Origin: Pseudomonas sp. Q11
Lineage (GTDB): Bacteria; Pseudomonadota; Gammaproteobacteria; Pseudomonadales; Pseudomonadaceae
Length of the DNA stretch: 62,838 bases
Assembly: GCF_024494355.1 (NCBI RefSeq)
Contig: NZ_JAKNQY010000034.1
Coordinates: 1 to 62,838, forward strand
Reading direction: 5' to 3'
Position 1 is the first letter of the stretch; the number at the start of each line of letters is the position of its first letter. The notes below the pieces were generated by a model. It was not told where the DNA came from. It did no database searches and saw only the letters and a program-made list of their open reading frames with translations. Position numbers and translations under genes: made by a program. Shown here in pieces: positions 26,518-36,477 of the stretch.

Positions 26518-27915
26518 ATGCTGAAGAAGCTGTTCCAGTCATTCCGTTCTCCCTTGCGTCGTACGCAACACATTCGCAGCACGCCTGAAGTGCTCAACAG
26601 TGGCCAGCATTCATTGCAAAAGGCCCAGTTCAGCCGTTACGCGGTGAACATCGTCGAACGCCTGCAGAACGCCGGTTACCAGGCTTATCTGGTGGGCGGG
26701 TGTGTGCGTGACATGCTGCTCAATATCACGCCCAAGGATTTCGATGTCGCCACCAGTGCCACGCCGGAACAGATCCGCGCCGAATTTCGCAACGCACGGA
26801 TCATTGGCCGGCGCTTCAAGCTGGTCCACATCCACTTCGGCCGCGAAATCATCGAAGTGGCAACCTTCCGCGCCAACCACCCGCAAAACGATGAAGAAGA
26901 AGACAGCAACCAGTCTTCGCGCAACGAGAGCGGGCGCATCCTGCGCGATAACGTCTACGGCACGCTGGAAGAAGACGCGCAACGCCGCGACTTCACCATC
27001 AACGCCCTGTATTACGACCCGGTCAGCGAACGCATCCTCGACTACGCCAACGGCGTACATGACATCCGTAACCGCCTGATCCGCCTGATCGGCGACCCCA
27101 AGCAGCGTTACCAGGAAGACCCGGTGCGCATGCTTCGGGCCGTGCGTTTCGCCGCCAAACTGGATTTCGGCATCGAAAAACACAGCGCCACACCGATCCG
27201 CGAACTGGCTCCGATGCTGCGGGAGATCCCGTCGGCGCGTTTGTTCGAGGAGGTGCTCAAGCTGTTCCTGTCGGGCAACGCAGCGGACACCTTCGAAATG
27301 CTGGTGGACCTGCAGCTGTTCGATCCGCTGTTCCCGGCCAGCGCCGAAGCGCTGGAGTACAACCCGACCTACACCCACACCCTGATCAGCGAAGCGCTGA
27401 TCAACACCGATTTGCGCATCAAGCAGAACAAACCGGTGACCCCGGCCTTCCTGTTTGCTGCATTGCTCTGGCCTGCCCTCCCGGCGCGGGTCCTGCGTCT
27501 GCAGGAGCGCGGCATGCCGCCGATCCCCGCCATGCAGGAAGCCGCCCACGAGCTGATCAGCGAACAGTGCCAGCGCATCGCGATTCCAAAACGCTTCACG
27601 ATGCCGATCCGCGAAATCTGGGACATGCAGGAACGCCTTCCACGGCGCAGCGGCAAACGTGCCGACCTGCTGCTGGACAACCCGCGTTTCCGCGCCGGTT
27701 ACGACTTCCTGCTGCTGCGTGAAAGCGCCGGCGAACAAACCGATGGCCTTGGTGAATGGTGGACCGACTACCAGGACGCCAACGACAGCGAGCGCCGCGA
27801 CATGATCCGCGAGCTCAGCGGCAAGGACGACGGCGCCAGCGGCCCGCGCAAGCGTCGTCGCAGCAGCGGTGCCAAGCGCAAACGTGCCGGTGTCCCGAGC
27901 GCTTCGGACGAGTAA
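26518..27915 (+). CDS. pcnB: Poly(A) polymerase I
   Basis: This 465-residue nucleotidyltransferase adds 3' poly(A) tails to RNA and speeds its decay. The head domain shows GG (60-61), RD and the catalytic DFD (D74, D76) in TPKDFDVATS. The basic C-terminal tail (KRRRSSGAKRKR) should bind RNA. The frame opens at 26446 and there is another ATG at 26467, but a TGCTAGAAT extended -10 at 26447-26455 would start transcription near 26462, favouring the ATG at 26518 (MLKKLFQSF). folK follows 2 bases after the stop. Confidence 0.94.
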   Translation: MLKKLFQSFRSPLRRTQHIRSTPEVLNSGQHSLQKAQFSRYAVNIVERLQNAGYQAYLVGGCVRDMLLNITPKDFDVATSATPEQIRAEFRNARIIGRRFKLVHIHFGREIIEVATFRANHPQNDEEEDSNQSSRNESGRILRDNVYGTLEEDAQRRDFTINALYYDPVSERILDYANGVHDIRNRLIRLIGDPKQRYQEDPVRMLRAVRFAAKLDFGIEKHSATPIRELAPMLREIPSARLFEEVLKLFLSGNAADTFEMLVDLQLFDPLFPASAEALEYNPTYTHTLISEALINTDLRIKQNKPVTPAFLFAALLWPALPARVLRLQERGMPPIPAMQEAAHELISEQCQRIAIPKRFTMPIREIWDMQERLPRRSGKRADLLLDNPRFRAGYDFLLLRESAGEQTDGLGEWWTDYQDANDSERRDMIRELSGKDDGASGPRKRRRSSGAKRKRAGVPSASDE

Positions 27916-27917
27916 CG

Positions 27918-28403
27918 ATGGAACGCATCTACATCGGCATGGGCAGCAACCTCGCCGAGCCCGCCGAACAATTGCGCAGCGCTGTCCAGGCGCTGGCGCA
28001 ACTGCCCGACACGCAACTGACGGGCGTGTCAGCGTTCTACCAAAGCGACTCCCTGCTGCCCGGCCAGCCACGCTACACCAATGCGGTCGCGGCGCTGGAC
28101 ACTCGCCTGGCGCCGCTGGACCTGCTCGATGCACTGCAAGCCATCGAAACCGGACAAGGTCGCGAACGCCTGGAGCACTGGGGTCCGCGCACCCTGGACT
28201 TGGATATCCTGCTGTTCGGCGATCGCCTGATCGACGAACCTCGCCTGAAAGTCCCCCACTACCATATCCAGGCCCGGGCCTTCGTGCTCTACCCTCTGGC
28301 GGAACTGGCACCCGCCAATCTGCGCCTGAGCGATGGACGCTTGCTCACGGACCTGCTTGCAGCGTGCCCGTTTGTCGGCCTGGAACGCTTGCCCCCGAAT
28401 TGA
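27918..28403 (+). CDS. folK: 2-amino-4-hydroxy-6-hydroxymethyldihydropteridine pyrophosphokinase
   Basis: The 161-residue HPPK transfers pyrophosphate to the pterin precursor of folate. It starts IYIGMGSNLAEP and contains the family signature GPRTLDLDILLFG (residues about 90-102) with the metal-binding aspartates. It is translationally close to pcnB and followed by a REPIN before panB. The frame is open upstream inside pcnB, but the ATG at 27918 gives the normal N-terminus. Confidence 0.95.
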   Translation: MERIYIGMGSNLAEPAEQLRSAVQALAQLPDTQLTGVSAFYQSDSLLPGQPRYTNAVAALDTRLAPLDLLDALQAIETGQGRERLEHWGPRTLDLDILLFGDRLIDEPRLKVPHYHIQARAFVLYPLAELAPANLRLSDGRLLTDLLAACPFVGLERLPPN

Positions 28404-28414
28404 CGTAGCGATTC

Positions 28415-28504
28415 TGTGGGAGCGAGCCTGCTCGCGATAGCGGTGATTCAGCCAATGTAAATGTCGACTGACCCGCCGCTATCGCGAGCAGGCTCGCTCC
28501 CACA
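28415..28504. repeat. REPIN between folK and panB
   Basis: Inverted pair of the TGTGGGAGCGAGCCTGCTCG family enclosing about 40 bases. It starts 12 bases after folK. Confidence 0.9.
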
Positions 28505-28765
28505 GGATTCGGACCCGGCAGTCACTTTCGAGACTCTCCCCCCACGCTGAAACGCATCAGTAACCCCGGTAACACCCGGCGGTAACACATCCAATTGACT
28601 TCCCGGGTACTCCTCACGACTATAGGCGTCCCGTTGCCGCCCACGCGGCGCTAAAGGGCGCAATCCAGGCCTTACAAGCACCACGCGTAGAAGGTGCGCC
28701 TGTATAAATGACGAATCATGCGCGTTACTCGCAGTAGTTCACGAGCGCCTAATGAGGACTTTTTC
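28505..28765 (+). other. panB upstream region
   Basis: These 261 bases hold no gene. A hairpin GCACC...GGTGC (28678-28697) and a TATAAA (28704-28709) lie near 28.7 kb, but no matched -35 was found. GAGG at 28752-28755 serves as the panB ribosome-binding site. Confidence 0.4.
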
Positions 28766-29566
28766 ATGCCAGCTATTACCCTGACCACGCTGCAAGGTCT
28801 CAAGCAAAAAGGTGAAAAAATCACCATGCTGACCTGCTATGACGCAACCTTCGCCCACGTCTGCAATGAGGCCGGTGTCGAAGTGCTGCTGGTGGGCGAC
28901 TCCCTCGGCATGGTGTTGCAAGGCCACGACAGCACGCTGCCGGTAAGCACCGCCGACATGGCCTATCACGTGGCCGCGGTCAAACGCGGTAACACCGATG
29001 CCCTGATCCTCGCCGACCTGCCATTCATGGCCTATGCCACCCTCGAACAGACCATGACCAACAGCGCCCAACTGATGCAGGCCGGCGCTCATATGGTGAA
29101 AATCGAAGGCGCGTTGTGGCTGGCCGATTCCATTCGCCTGCTGGCCGAGCGCGGTATCCCGGTGTGCGCACACCTGGGTTTGACGCCCCAAGCGGTGAAT
29201 ATCCTCGGCGGTTACAAGGTCCAGGGCCGCAATGAAAACCAGGCCCGTCAAATGCGCGCCGATGCGATTGCGCTGGAGCAAGCTGGCGCCGCGATGTTGC
29301 TGCTCGAATGCGTGCCCAGCGAACTGGCGGAGGAAATCACCCAGGCGGTGAAGATTCCGGTCATCGGCATCGGCGCCGGCAGCGCCACCGACGGCCAGGT
29401 ACTGGTGCTGCACGACATGCTCGGCTTGTCGATCACCGGTCGCGTGCCCAAATTCGTGAAGAACTTCATGGCCGGGCAAGCGAACATTCAGGCCGCCCTG
29501 GGCGCCTACGTTGCCGAAGTCAAGGCGGCGACCTTCCCTGGCGTCGAGCACGGATTTTCTGCATGA
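28766..29566 (+). CDS. panB: 3-methyl-2-oxobutanoate hydroxymethyltransferase
   Basis: This 266-residue TIM-barrel enzyme converts ketoisovalerate to ketopantoate with methylene-tetrahydrofolate, the first step of pantothenate (vitamin B5) synthesis. Substrate and Mg-binding residues are visible in LLVGDSLGMVLQGHDSTLPV. Ketoisovalerate comes from the IlvIHC pathway also encoded in this window. The in-frame ATG at 28718 is ignored in favour of 28766 (MPAITLTTL). It overlaps panC by four bases. Confidence 0.96.
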   Translation: MPAITLTTLQGLKQKGEKITMLTCYDATFAHVCNEAGVEVLLVGDSLGMVLQGHDSTLPVSTADMAYHVAAVKRGNTDALILADLPFMAYATLEQTMTNSAQLMQAGAHMVKIEGALWLADSIRLLAERGIPVCAHLGLTPQAVNILGGYKVQGRNENQARQMRADAIALEQAGAAMLLLECVPSELAEEITQAVKIPVIGIGAGSATDGQVLVLHDMLGLSITGRVPKFVKNFMAGQANIQAALGAYVAEVKAATFPGVEHGFSA

Positions 29567-30423
29567 ACACCGTCAAAACCGTACGCGAACTGCGGGCCGC
29601 CGTGGCCCGCGCTCGCAGCGAAGGCAAACGCATCGCTTTCGTGCCGACCATGGGTAACCTGCACAGCGGCCATATGGCGCTGGTCACCAAAGCGGCGCAG
29701 CGGGCCGACTTCGTGGTGGCGAGCATTTTCGTCAACCCGCTGCAATTCGGTGTCGGCGAAGACCTGGACAAATACCCGCGCACTCTGGCGGCCGACCAGG
29801 AAAAGCTGCTCCAGGCCGGTTGCCATCTGCTGTTCGCGCCAACCGTCGAAGAAATGTACCCCGACGGCATGTCCGGGCAGACCCGGGTCAGCGTCCAGCA
29901 ATTGTCCGAAGGCCTGTGCGGCGCCAGCCGTCCGGGGCATTTCGAGGGCGTGGCGACGGTGGTCAGCAAACTGTTCAACATGGTCCAGCCTGACCTAGCG
30001 GTGTTCGGCCAGAAGGACTTCCAGCAACTGGCAGTGATCCGCGCGCTGGTCCATGACCTGAACATGCCGATCCAGATCATCGGCGAGCCGACCGTTCGCG
30101 CCGAAGACGGCCTGGCGCTGTCGTCGCGCAACGGCTTCCTCAGCCCTGAACAACGCGCAGTGGCGCCCGTGGTCTATCGCAGCCTGAGCCAAATTGCCGA
30201 GGCGATCAGGCTGGGGCGGCGAGATTTTCCGGCGCTGGTGGCCGAGCAGATCAAGCAACTGGAAACTGCCGGCCTGCGTCCTGATTATCTGGAGGTTCGC
30301 CACGCCCGTACCTTGCAGCCGGCCACCGCCGAGGACCGCGACCTGGTGATTCTGGTTGCCGCTTTCCTGGGCACCACTCGGTTGATCGATAACCTGCACC
30401 TGGACCTCGACGCAAGCGCCTGA
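29563..30423 (+). CDS. panC: Pantothenate synthetase
   Basis: The 286-residue enzyme joins pantoate and beta-alanine using ATP. It has the HIGH-like MGNLHSGH (residues about 28-35) and KMSKS-like SSRN (about 184-187). ATGA overlap with panB fixes the start at 29563. Frames opening earlier inside panB are spurious. Confidence 0.96.
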   Translation: MNTVKTVRELRAAVARARSEGKRIAFVPTMGNLHSGHMALVTKAAQRADFVVASIFVNPLQFGVGEDLDKYPRTLAADQEKLLQAGCHLLFAPTVEEMYPDGMSGQTRVSVQQLSEGLCGASRPGHFEGVATVVSKLFNMVQPDLAVFGQKDFQQLAVIRALVHDLNMPIQIIGEPTVRAEDGLALSSRNGFLSPEQRAVAPVVYRSLSQIAEAIRLGRRDFPALVAEQIKQLETAGLRPDYLEVRHARTLQPATAEDRDLVILVAAFLGTTRLIDNLHLDLDASA

Positions 30424-30454
30424 ACCAACACCCGTCCCAGTCTGGGGATGGGCC

Positions 30455-30495
30455 TTGTAGGAGCAAACCTGTGGGAGCACAGCCTCGCTCCCACA
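30455..30495. repeat. Degenerate REP hairpin between panC and panD
   Basis: TGTGGGAGCACAGCCTCGCTCCCACA (30470-30495, shown as TGTGGGAGC and GCTCCCACA arms) is a short palindrome of the common REP family, preceded by a partial TTGTAGGAGCAAACC. It may act as a transcription or processing barrier between panC and panD. Confidence 0.75.
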
Positions 30496-30607
30496 AGGGA
30501 TAGACGGTGTTTTTTACTGACTGCATTCTCACATCCCTTGCATATTGCCGCCTCCAGAGCCTTCGGGCAAACTGCCCGCCGTTCGGACCCGACCATAGGA
30601 AACATTC

Positions 30608-30988
30608 ATGCACGCCATCATGCTCAAGGCCAAGCTGCACCGCGCCGAAGTCACTCACGCCGTGCTCGACTACGAAGGCTCCTGCGCCATTGATGGTGAG
30701 TGGCTGGACCTGTCGGGTATCCGTGAATACGAACAGATCCAGATCTACAACGTCGACAACGGGGAACGCTTCACCACCTACGCGATCCGTGGCGAAGAAG
30801 GCTCGCGAATGATTTCGGTCAACGGCGCTGCGGCGCACAAGGCCAAGGTGGGTGACCGGGTGATCATCTGTGCCTACGCCCATTACAGCGAAGCCGAACT
30901 GGCCAACTTCAAACCCCGCATGTTGTACATGGCCCCAGGCAACGAACTGAGCCACACCAGCAACGCCATCCCGGTTCAGATCGCCTGA
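30608..30988 (+). CDS. panD: Aspartate 1-decarboxylase
   Basis: The 126-residue pyruvoyl enzyme makes beta-alanine for pantothenate. The self-cleavage site is G24-S25 in YEGSCAID. Separated from panBC by 184 bases with a REP hairpin, it may have its own promoter. Confidence 0.96.
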   Translation: MHAIMLKAKLHRAEVTHAVLDYEGSCAIDGEWLDLSGIREYEQIQIYNVDNGERFTTYAIRGEEGSRMISVNGAAAHKAKVGDRVIICAYAHYSEAELANFKPRMLYMAPGNELSHTSNAIPVQIA

Positions 30989-31013
30989 CCGAACCCCGGC
31001 CAGCGTGCGAGCC

Positions 31014-31104
31014 TGTGGGAGCAAAGCTTGCTCGCGATAGCAGTATGCCAGGCGACATCCATGCAACGGGTCCATTGCAGTCCCGAGCAAGCTTGGCTCC
31101 CACA
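31014..31104. repeat. REPIN between panD and pgi
   Basis: A diverged pair: TGTGGGAGCAAAGCTTGCTC at the left and GAGCAAGCTTGGCTCCCACA at the right, about 50 bases between arms. Confidence 0.85.
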
Positions 31105-31313
31105 GTCCGTCTGTCGGACCAATCCCGCCCCTGTTGTATAAAAAAGTACCGGGAAACGGTCTGACAAAGTCAAGACAGATCGCAACGCGAGGTTTACTGT
31201 AGTCGCCCTGTGCCCATAGATCGTGTCGACGTAGTTGTCCGGACGCCTCCTGAGGCCATGCCGGAATTTTTAGTGTACAAAAGGTCGTTCAAGTAAAAAG
31301 GAAACCCGCAGCG
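31105..31313 (+). other. pgi upstream region
   Basis: There is no gene in these 209 bases. A TATAAA at 31137-31142 may be a -10 but has a poor -35. AAAAGGAAAC just before 31314 is the pgi ribosome-binding site. Confidence 0.4.
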
Positions 31314-32978
31314 ATGGCGTATTACCGAACCCCTCACGACGTGACCGCTCTGCCTGCCTGGCAAGCGCTGAATGACCACCGCAAAGCCATGCAGGATTTC
31401 AGCATGCGCGAAGCGTTCCATGCCGATCCGCAGCGTTTCAATCAATTCACCCTGTCGAGTTGCGGCCTGTTTCTCGACTACTCAAAAAACCTGATCAACG
31501 CCCAGACCCGTGACCTACTGGTGTGCCTGGCCAATGAAGTCGACCTCAAGGGTGCGATCAAGGCGCTGTTCGAAGGCGAAATCGTCAATGCCTCCGAGAA
31601 CCGCCCGGCCCTGCACACCGCACTCCGCCGGCCGGTGGGCGACAAATTGCTGGTGAGCGGCGTCGACGTGATGCCGGACGTACACAAGGTGCTGAACCAG
31701 ATCACCGATCTGGTAGGTCGCATTCATGACGGTCTGTGGCGCGGCTACACCGAGAAACCGATTACCGACGTGGTGAACATCGGCATCGGCGGCTCTTTCC
31801 TCGGCCCGGAACTGGTCTCCGAAGCGCTGTTGTCTTACGCGCAAAAAGGCGTGCGCTGTCACTACCTGGCGAACATCGACGGCAGCGAGTTCCATGAACT
31901 GACCATGAAGTTGCGCGCCGAGACCACGCTGTTCATCGTCTCGTCGAAATCCTTCAACACCCTCGAAACCCTGAAGAACGCCCAGGCTGCCCGTGCCTGG
32001 TACCTGGCCCAGGGCGGTTCCGAAGCGGAGCTGTACCGCCACTTCATCGCCGTATCGAGCAACAACGCAGCCGCCGTGGCCTTCGGCATCCGCGAAGAAA
32101 ACATCTTCCCGATGTGGGATTGGGTCGGCGGACGCTACTCGCTGTGGTCGGCCATCGGCTTGCCGATCGCCCTGGCCATCGGCATGTCGAACTTCAAGGA
32201 ATTGCTCTCCGGCGCCTACTCCATGGACCAGCATTTCCAGAGCGCGCCGTTCGAACAGAACATGCCGGTTCTGCTGGCGCTGCTGGGCGTGTGGTACGGC
32301 AACTTCTGGGGCGCGCAGAGCCACGCGATCCTGCCGTACGACCACTACCTGCGCAACATCACCAAGCACTTGCAGCAACTGGACATGGAATCCAACGGCA
32401 AGAGCGTGCGCCAGGACGGCACGCCGGTGTCTACCGACACAGGTCCTGTGATCTGGGGCGGCGTCGGTTGCAATGGCCAGCACGCCTATCACCAGTTGCT
32501 GCATCAGGGCACCCAACTGATCCCGGCGGACTTCATCGTGCCGATCGTCAGCTTCAACCCGGTTGCCGATCACCACCAGTGGCTGTACGCCAACTGCCTG
32601 TCCCAGAGCCAGGCGCTGATGCTGGGCAAGACCCGCGCAGAAGCCGAAGCGGAACTGCGTGACAAAGGCGCGAGCGAAGAAGATGTGCAGAAGCTGGCCT
32701 CCCACAAAGTGATCCCGGGCAACCGTCCGAGCAACACCCTGGTGGTCGAACGCATCAGCCCGCGTCGCCTTGGCGCATTGGTAGCGCTGTATGAACATAA
32801 AGTGTTCGTGCAAAGCGTGGTCTGGGGCATCAACGCTTTTGACCAATGGGGCGTGGAGCTGGGCAAGGAACTGGGCAAGGGCGTCTACAACCGCCTGGTG
32901 GGCAGCGAAGAAAGTGCGGCCGAAGACCCTTCGACCCAGGGTTTGATCAACTACTTCCGCGGGCGTCATCGCGGGTGA
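31314..32978 (+). CDS. pgi: Glucose-6-phosphate isomerase
   Basis: This 554-residue enzyme interconverts glucose-6-phosphate and fructose-6-phosphate. In pseudomonads it works mainly in gluconeogenesis and the Entner-Doudoroff cycle. It contains GIGGSFLGPELVSEAL (residues about 155-170) and the conserved Glu, His and Lys region near GINAFDQWGVELGK. Length and start are typical. Confidence 0.97.
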   Translation: MAYYRTPHDVTALPAWQALNDHRKAMQDFSMREAFHADPQRFNQFTLSSCGLFLDYSKNLINAQTRDLLVCLANEVDLKGAIKALFEGEIVNASENRPALHTALRRPVGDKLLVSGVDVMPDVHKVLNQITDLVGRIHDGLWRGYTEKPITDVVNIGIGGSFLGPELVSEALLSYAQKGVRCHYLANIDGSEFHELTMKLRAETTLFIVSSKSFNTLETLKNAQAARAWYLAQGGSEAELYRHFIAVSSNNAAAVAFGIREENIFPMWDWVGGRYSLWSAIGLPIALAIGMSNFKELLSGAYSMDQHFQSAPFEQNMPVLLALLGVWYGNFWGAQSHAILPYDHYLRNITKHLQQLDMESNGKSVRQDGTPVSTDTGPVIWGGVGCNGQHAYHQLLHQGTQLIPADFIVPIVSFNPVADHHQWLYANCLSQSQALMLGKTRAEAEAELRDKGASEEDVQKLASHKVIPGNRPSNTLVVERISPRRLGALVALYEHKVFVQSVVWGINAFDQWGVELGKELGKGVYNRLVGSEESAAEDPSTQGLINYFRGRHRG

Positions 32979-33071
32979 TAGTCTGACAGGGCGGCTCACC
33001 CGCCCTGTCACCTTTCGTTCAGGACAGTTCCTACGGCTCGGGTCGCCCGCAAACCGTGGAGTACACGGTAC

Positions 33072-33170
33072 TGTAGGAGCTGCCGAAGGCTGCGATCTTT
33101 TGATCTTGATCTTTCACTTGACGCTCAAGTGGCATTGAGAAAAAAGATCGCAGCCTTCGGCAGCTCCTAC
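33072..33170. repeat. REPIN of a second family, upstream of acs
   Basis: GTAGGAGCTGCCGAAGGCTG (33073-33092) is answered by CAGCCTTCGGCAGCTCCTAC (33151-33170), a perfect 20-base inverted repeat continued by GCGATCTTT/AAAGATCGC-like pairs. The core sequence differs from the TGTGGGAGCGAG family elsewhere in the window. Confidence 0.9.
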
Positions 33171-33201
33171 GAGGGTCGTGCAGCTCCCCTCTTGTCGCAA
33201 A

Positions 33202-33209
33202 AACAAGAA
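33202..33209 (+). promoter_or_regulatory. Candidate Crc/Hfq (CA) motif at the acs ribosome-binding site
   Basis: AACAAGAA fits AANAANAA and lies directly before the AAGGA Shine-Dalgarno (33211-33215) of acs. Hfq/Crc bound here would block ribosome entry when preferred carbon sources are present. Confidence 0.5.
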
Positions 33210-33221
33210 TAAGGAACCGTC

Positions 33222-35159
<1,938 letters not shown>

Positions 35160-35208
35160 GCCAAACGACTCGGTTCCCCTGAGGGATCGAGTCCTTGCGC
35201 CGCTGGAC

Positions 35209-35293
35209 TGTGGGATAAGCTTGCTCGCGAAACAGGCACCTCGATTTCTGAAAGACCGCATCGCCTGCATCGCGGGCAAGCCTTGCTCCCACA
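35209..35293. repeat. REPIN after acs
   Basis: A diverged inverted pair, TGTGGGATAAGCTTGCTCGC against GGGCAAGCCTTGCTCCCACA. Confidence 0.85.
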
Positions 35294-35354
35294 AGGCCCT
35301 TCGCCATGGAAACTGCTAAACTCCCGCGCCTCATTTCCTTAAGGCGCGCCCGGC

Positions 35355-36371
35355 ATGTCTTCCTTGAATCAGGCGCTGCGCGCCGCCCTCGATCAGCGTC
35401 AGGACCTGCTCGCCCAATTGCACCAGCAAGGCACCGACTGCTATCGCCTGTTCCATGGCAGCCAGGAAGGCGCCCCCGGCCTGACGGTCGACCGTTACGG
35501 CCCACAATTGCTGGTGCAGAGTTTCCACCAGTCACTGGAACGCGATGCCTTGTTGCAGTTGCACGGCAGCGTCAACAATCGCCTGGGCCTGGACACCCTG
35601 CTGGTCTACAACGATCGCGCCCGGGGCAATTCGCGCATCGACCGCCAGGACACTGTTTACCAGGCTGACGATGCCGCCCTGCAAGACCTCGTCGGCCATG
35701 AATGGGGCCTGAACTATCGCGTTCGCGGGCGCCATGCCGGGCAGGATCCTTTGCTGTTTCTCGACCTGCGCAACGCCCGGGGCTGGGTCAAGGAACACAG
35801 CCGTCACAAAAGCGTGCTGAACCTGTTCGCCTACACCTGCGGCGTCGGCCTGAGCGCCGCGGCCGGTGGCGCGCGAGAGGTGTGCAACCTGGACTTTGCC
35901 GAAGGCAACCTGGCGGTGGGTCGCGAGAACGGTCTGCTCAACCCCGACTTAGCACCCATGGATTTCGTGCAATCGGATTACTTCCCGGCCATCCGCCAAC
36001 TGGCCGGCCTGCCCATCAGTCAGCGACGCGGGCAGAAACTGCCAGGTTATGTACGTCTGGAGCAACGCCAGTACGACCTGGTGCTGCTCGACCCGCCCGC
36101 CTGGGCCAAGAGCGCGTTCGGCACTGTCGACCTGTTGCGCGATTACCAGAGCCTGCTCAAGCCGGCGCTGCTCACCACCGCTGAAAATGGCGTGCTGATC
36201 TGCTGCAACAACCTGGCAAAAGTCTCCATGGACGACTGGCGCGAGCAGGTGCTGCGCTGCGCGGAAAAGGCCGGGCGCCCGGTGCGCGAATGGAAAACAC
36301 TGACACCCGGCAGCGATTTTCCCTCGCTGGACCAGCAGCCGCCACTCAAGACGTTGATCCTCCAGCTCTGA
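35355..36371 (+). CDS. RlmI/RlmK-like class I SAM-dependent methyltransferase
   Basis: This 338-residue protein is related to 23S rRNA cytosine-C5 methyltransferases. A short N-terminal region (LTVDRYGPQLLVQS) precedes a Rossmann methyltransferase with motif I NLFAYTCGVGLSAAAGGA (residues about 156-173) and a motif IV DPPAWAKSAFG. The N-terminal PUA domain of RlmI appears absent or reduced, so the exact RNA target is uncertain. It starts 195 bases after acs with its own ATG. Confidence 0.82.
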   Translation: MSSLNQALRAALDQRQDLLAQLHQQGTDCYRLFHGSQEGAPGLTVDRYGPQLLVQSFHQSLERDALLQLHGSVNNRLGLDTLLVYNDRARGNSRIDRQDTVYQADDAALQDLVGHEWGLNYRVRGRHAGQDPLLFLDLRNARGWVKEHSRHKSVLNLFAYTCGVGLSAAAGGAREVCNLDFAEGNLAVGRENGLLNPDLAPMDFVQSDYFPAIRQLAGLPISQRRGQKLPGYVRLEQRQYDLVLLDPPAWAKSAFGTVDLLRDYQSLLKPALLTTAENGVLICCNNLAKVSMDDWREQVLRCAEKAGRPVREWKTLTPGSDFPSLDQQPPLKTLILQL

Positions 36372-36477
36372 ACCAGCGGTTAACTCCTACACTGAAAACG
36401 GACAAATCTGATAAATCACAGTGGCTTCGGAACCGTAAACGCATGCCATACTCCAAGGCATTCCGAATTCACACCAG

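Noticed and set aside
26611..28311. A 566-codon open frame spanning pcnB and folK on the minus strand
   Set aside because: It crosses two clear genes on the opposite strand and has no recognisable motif.
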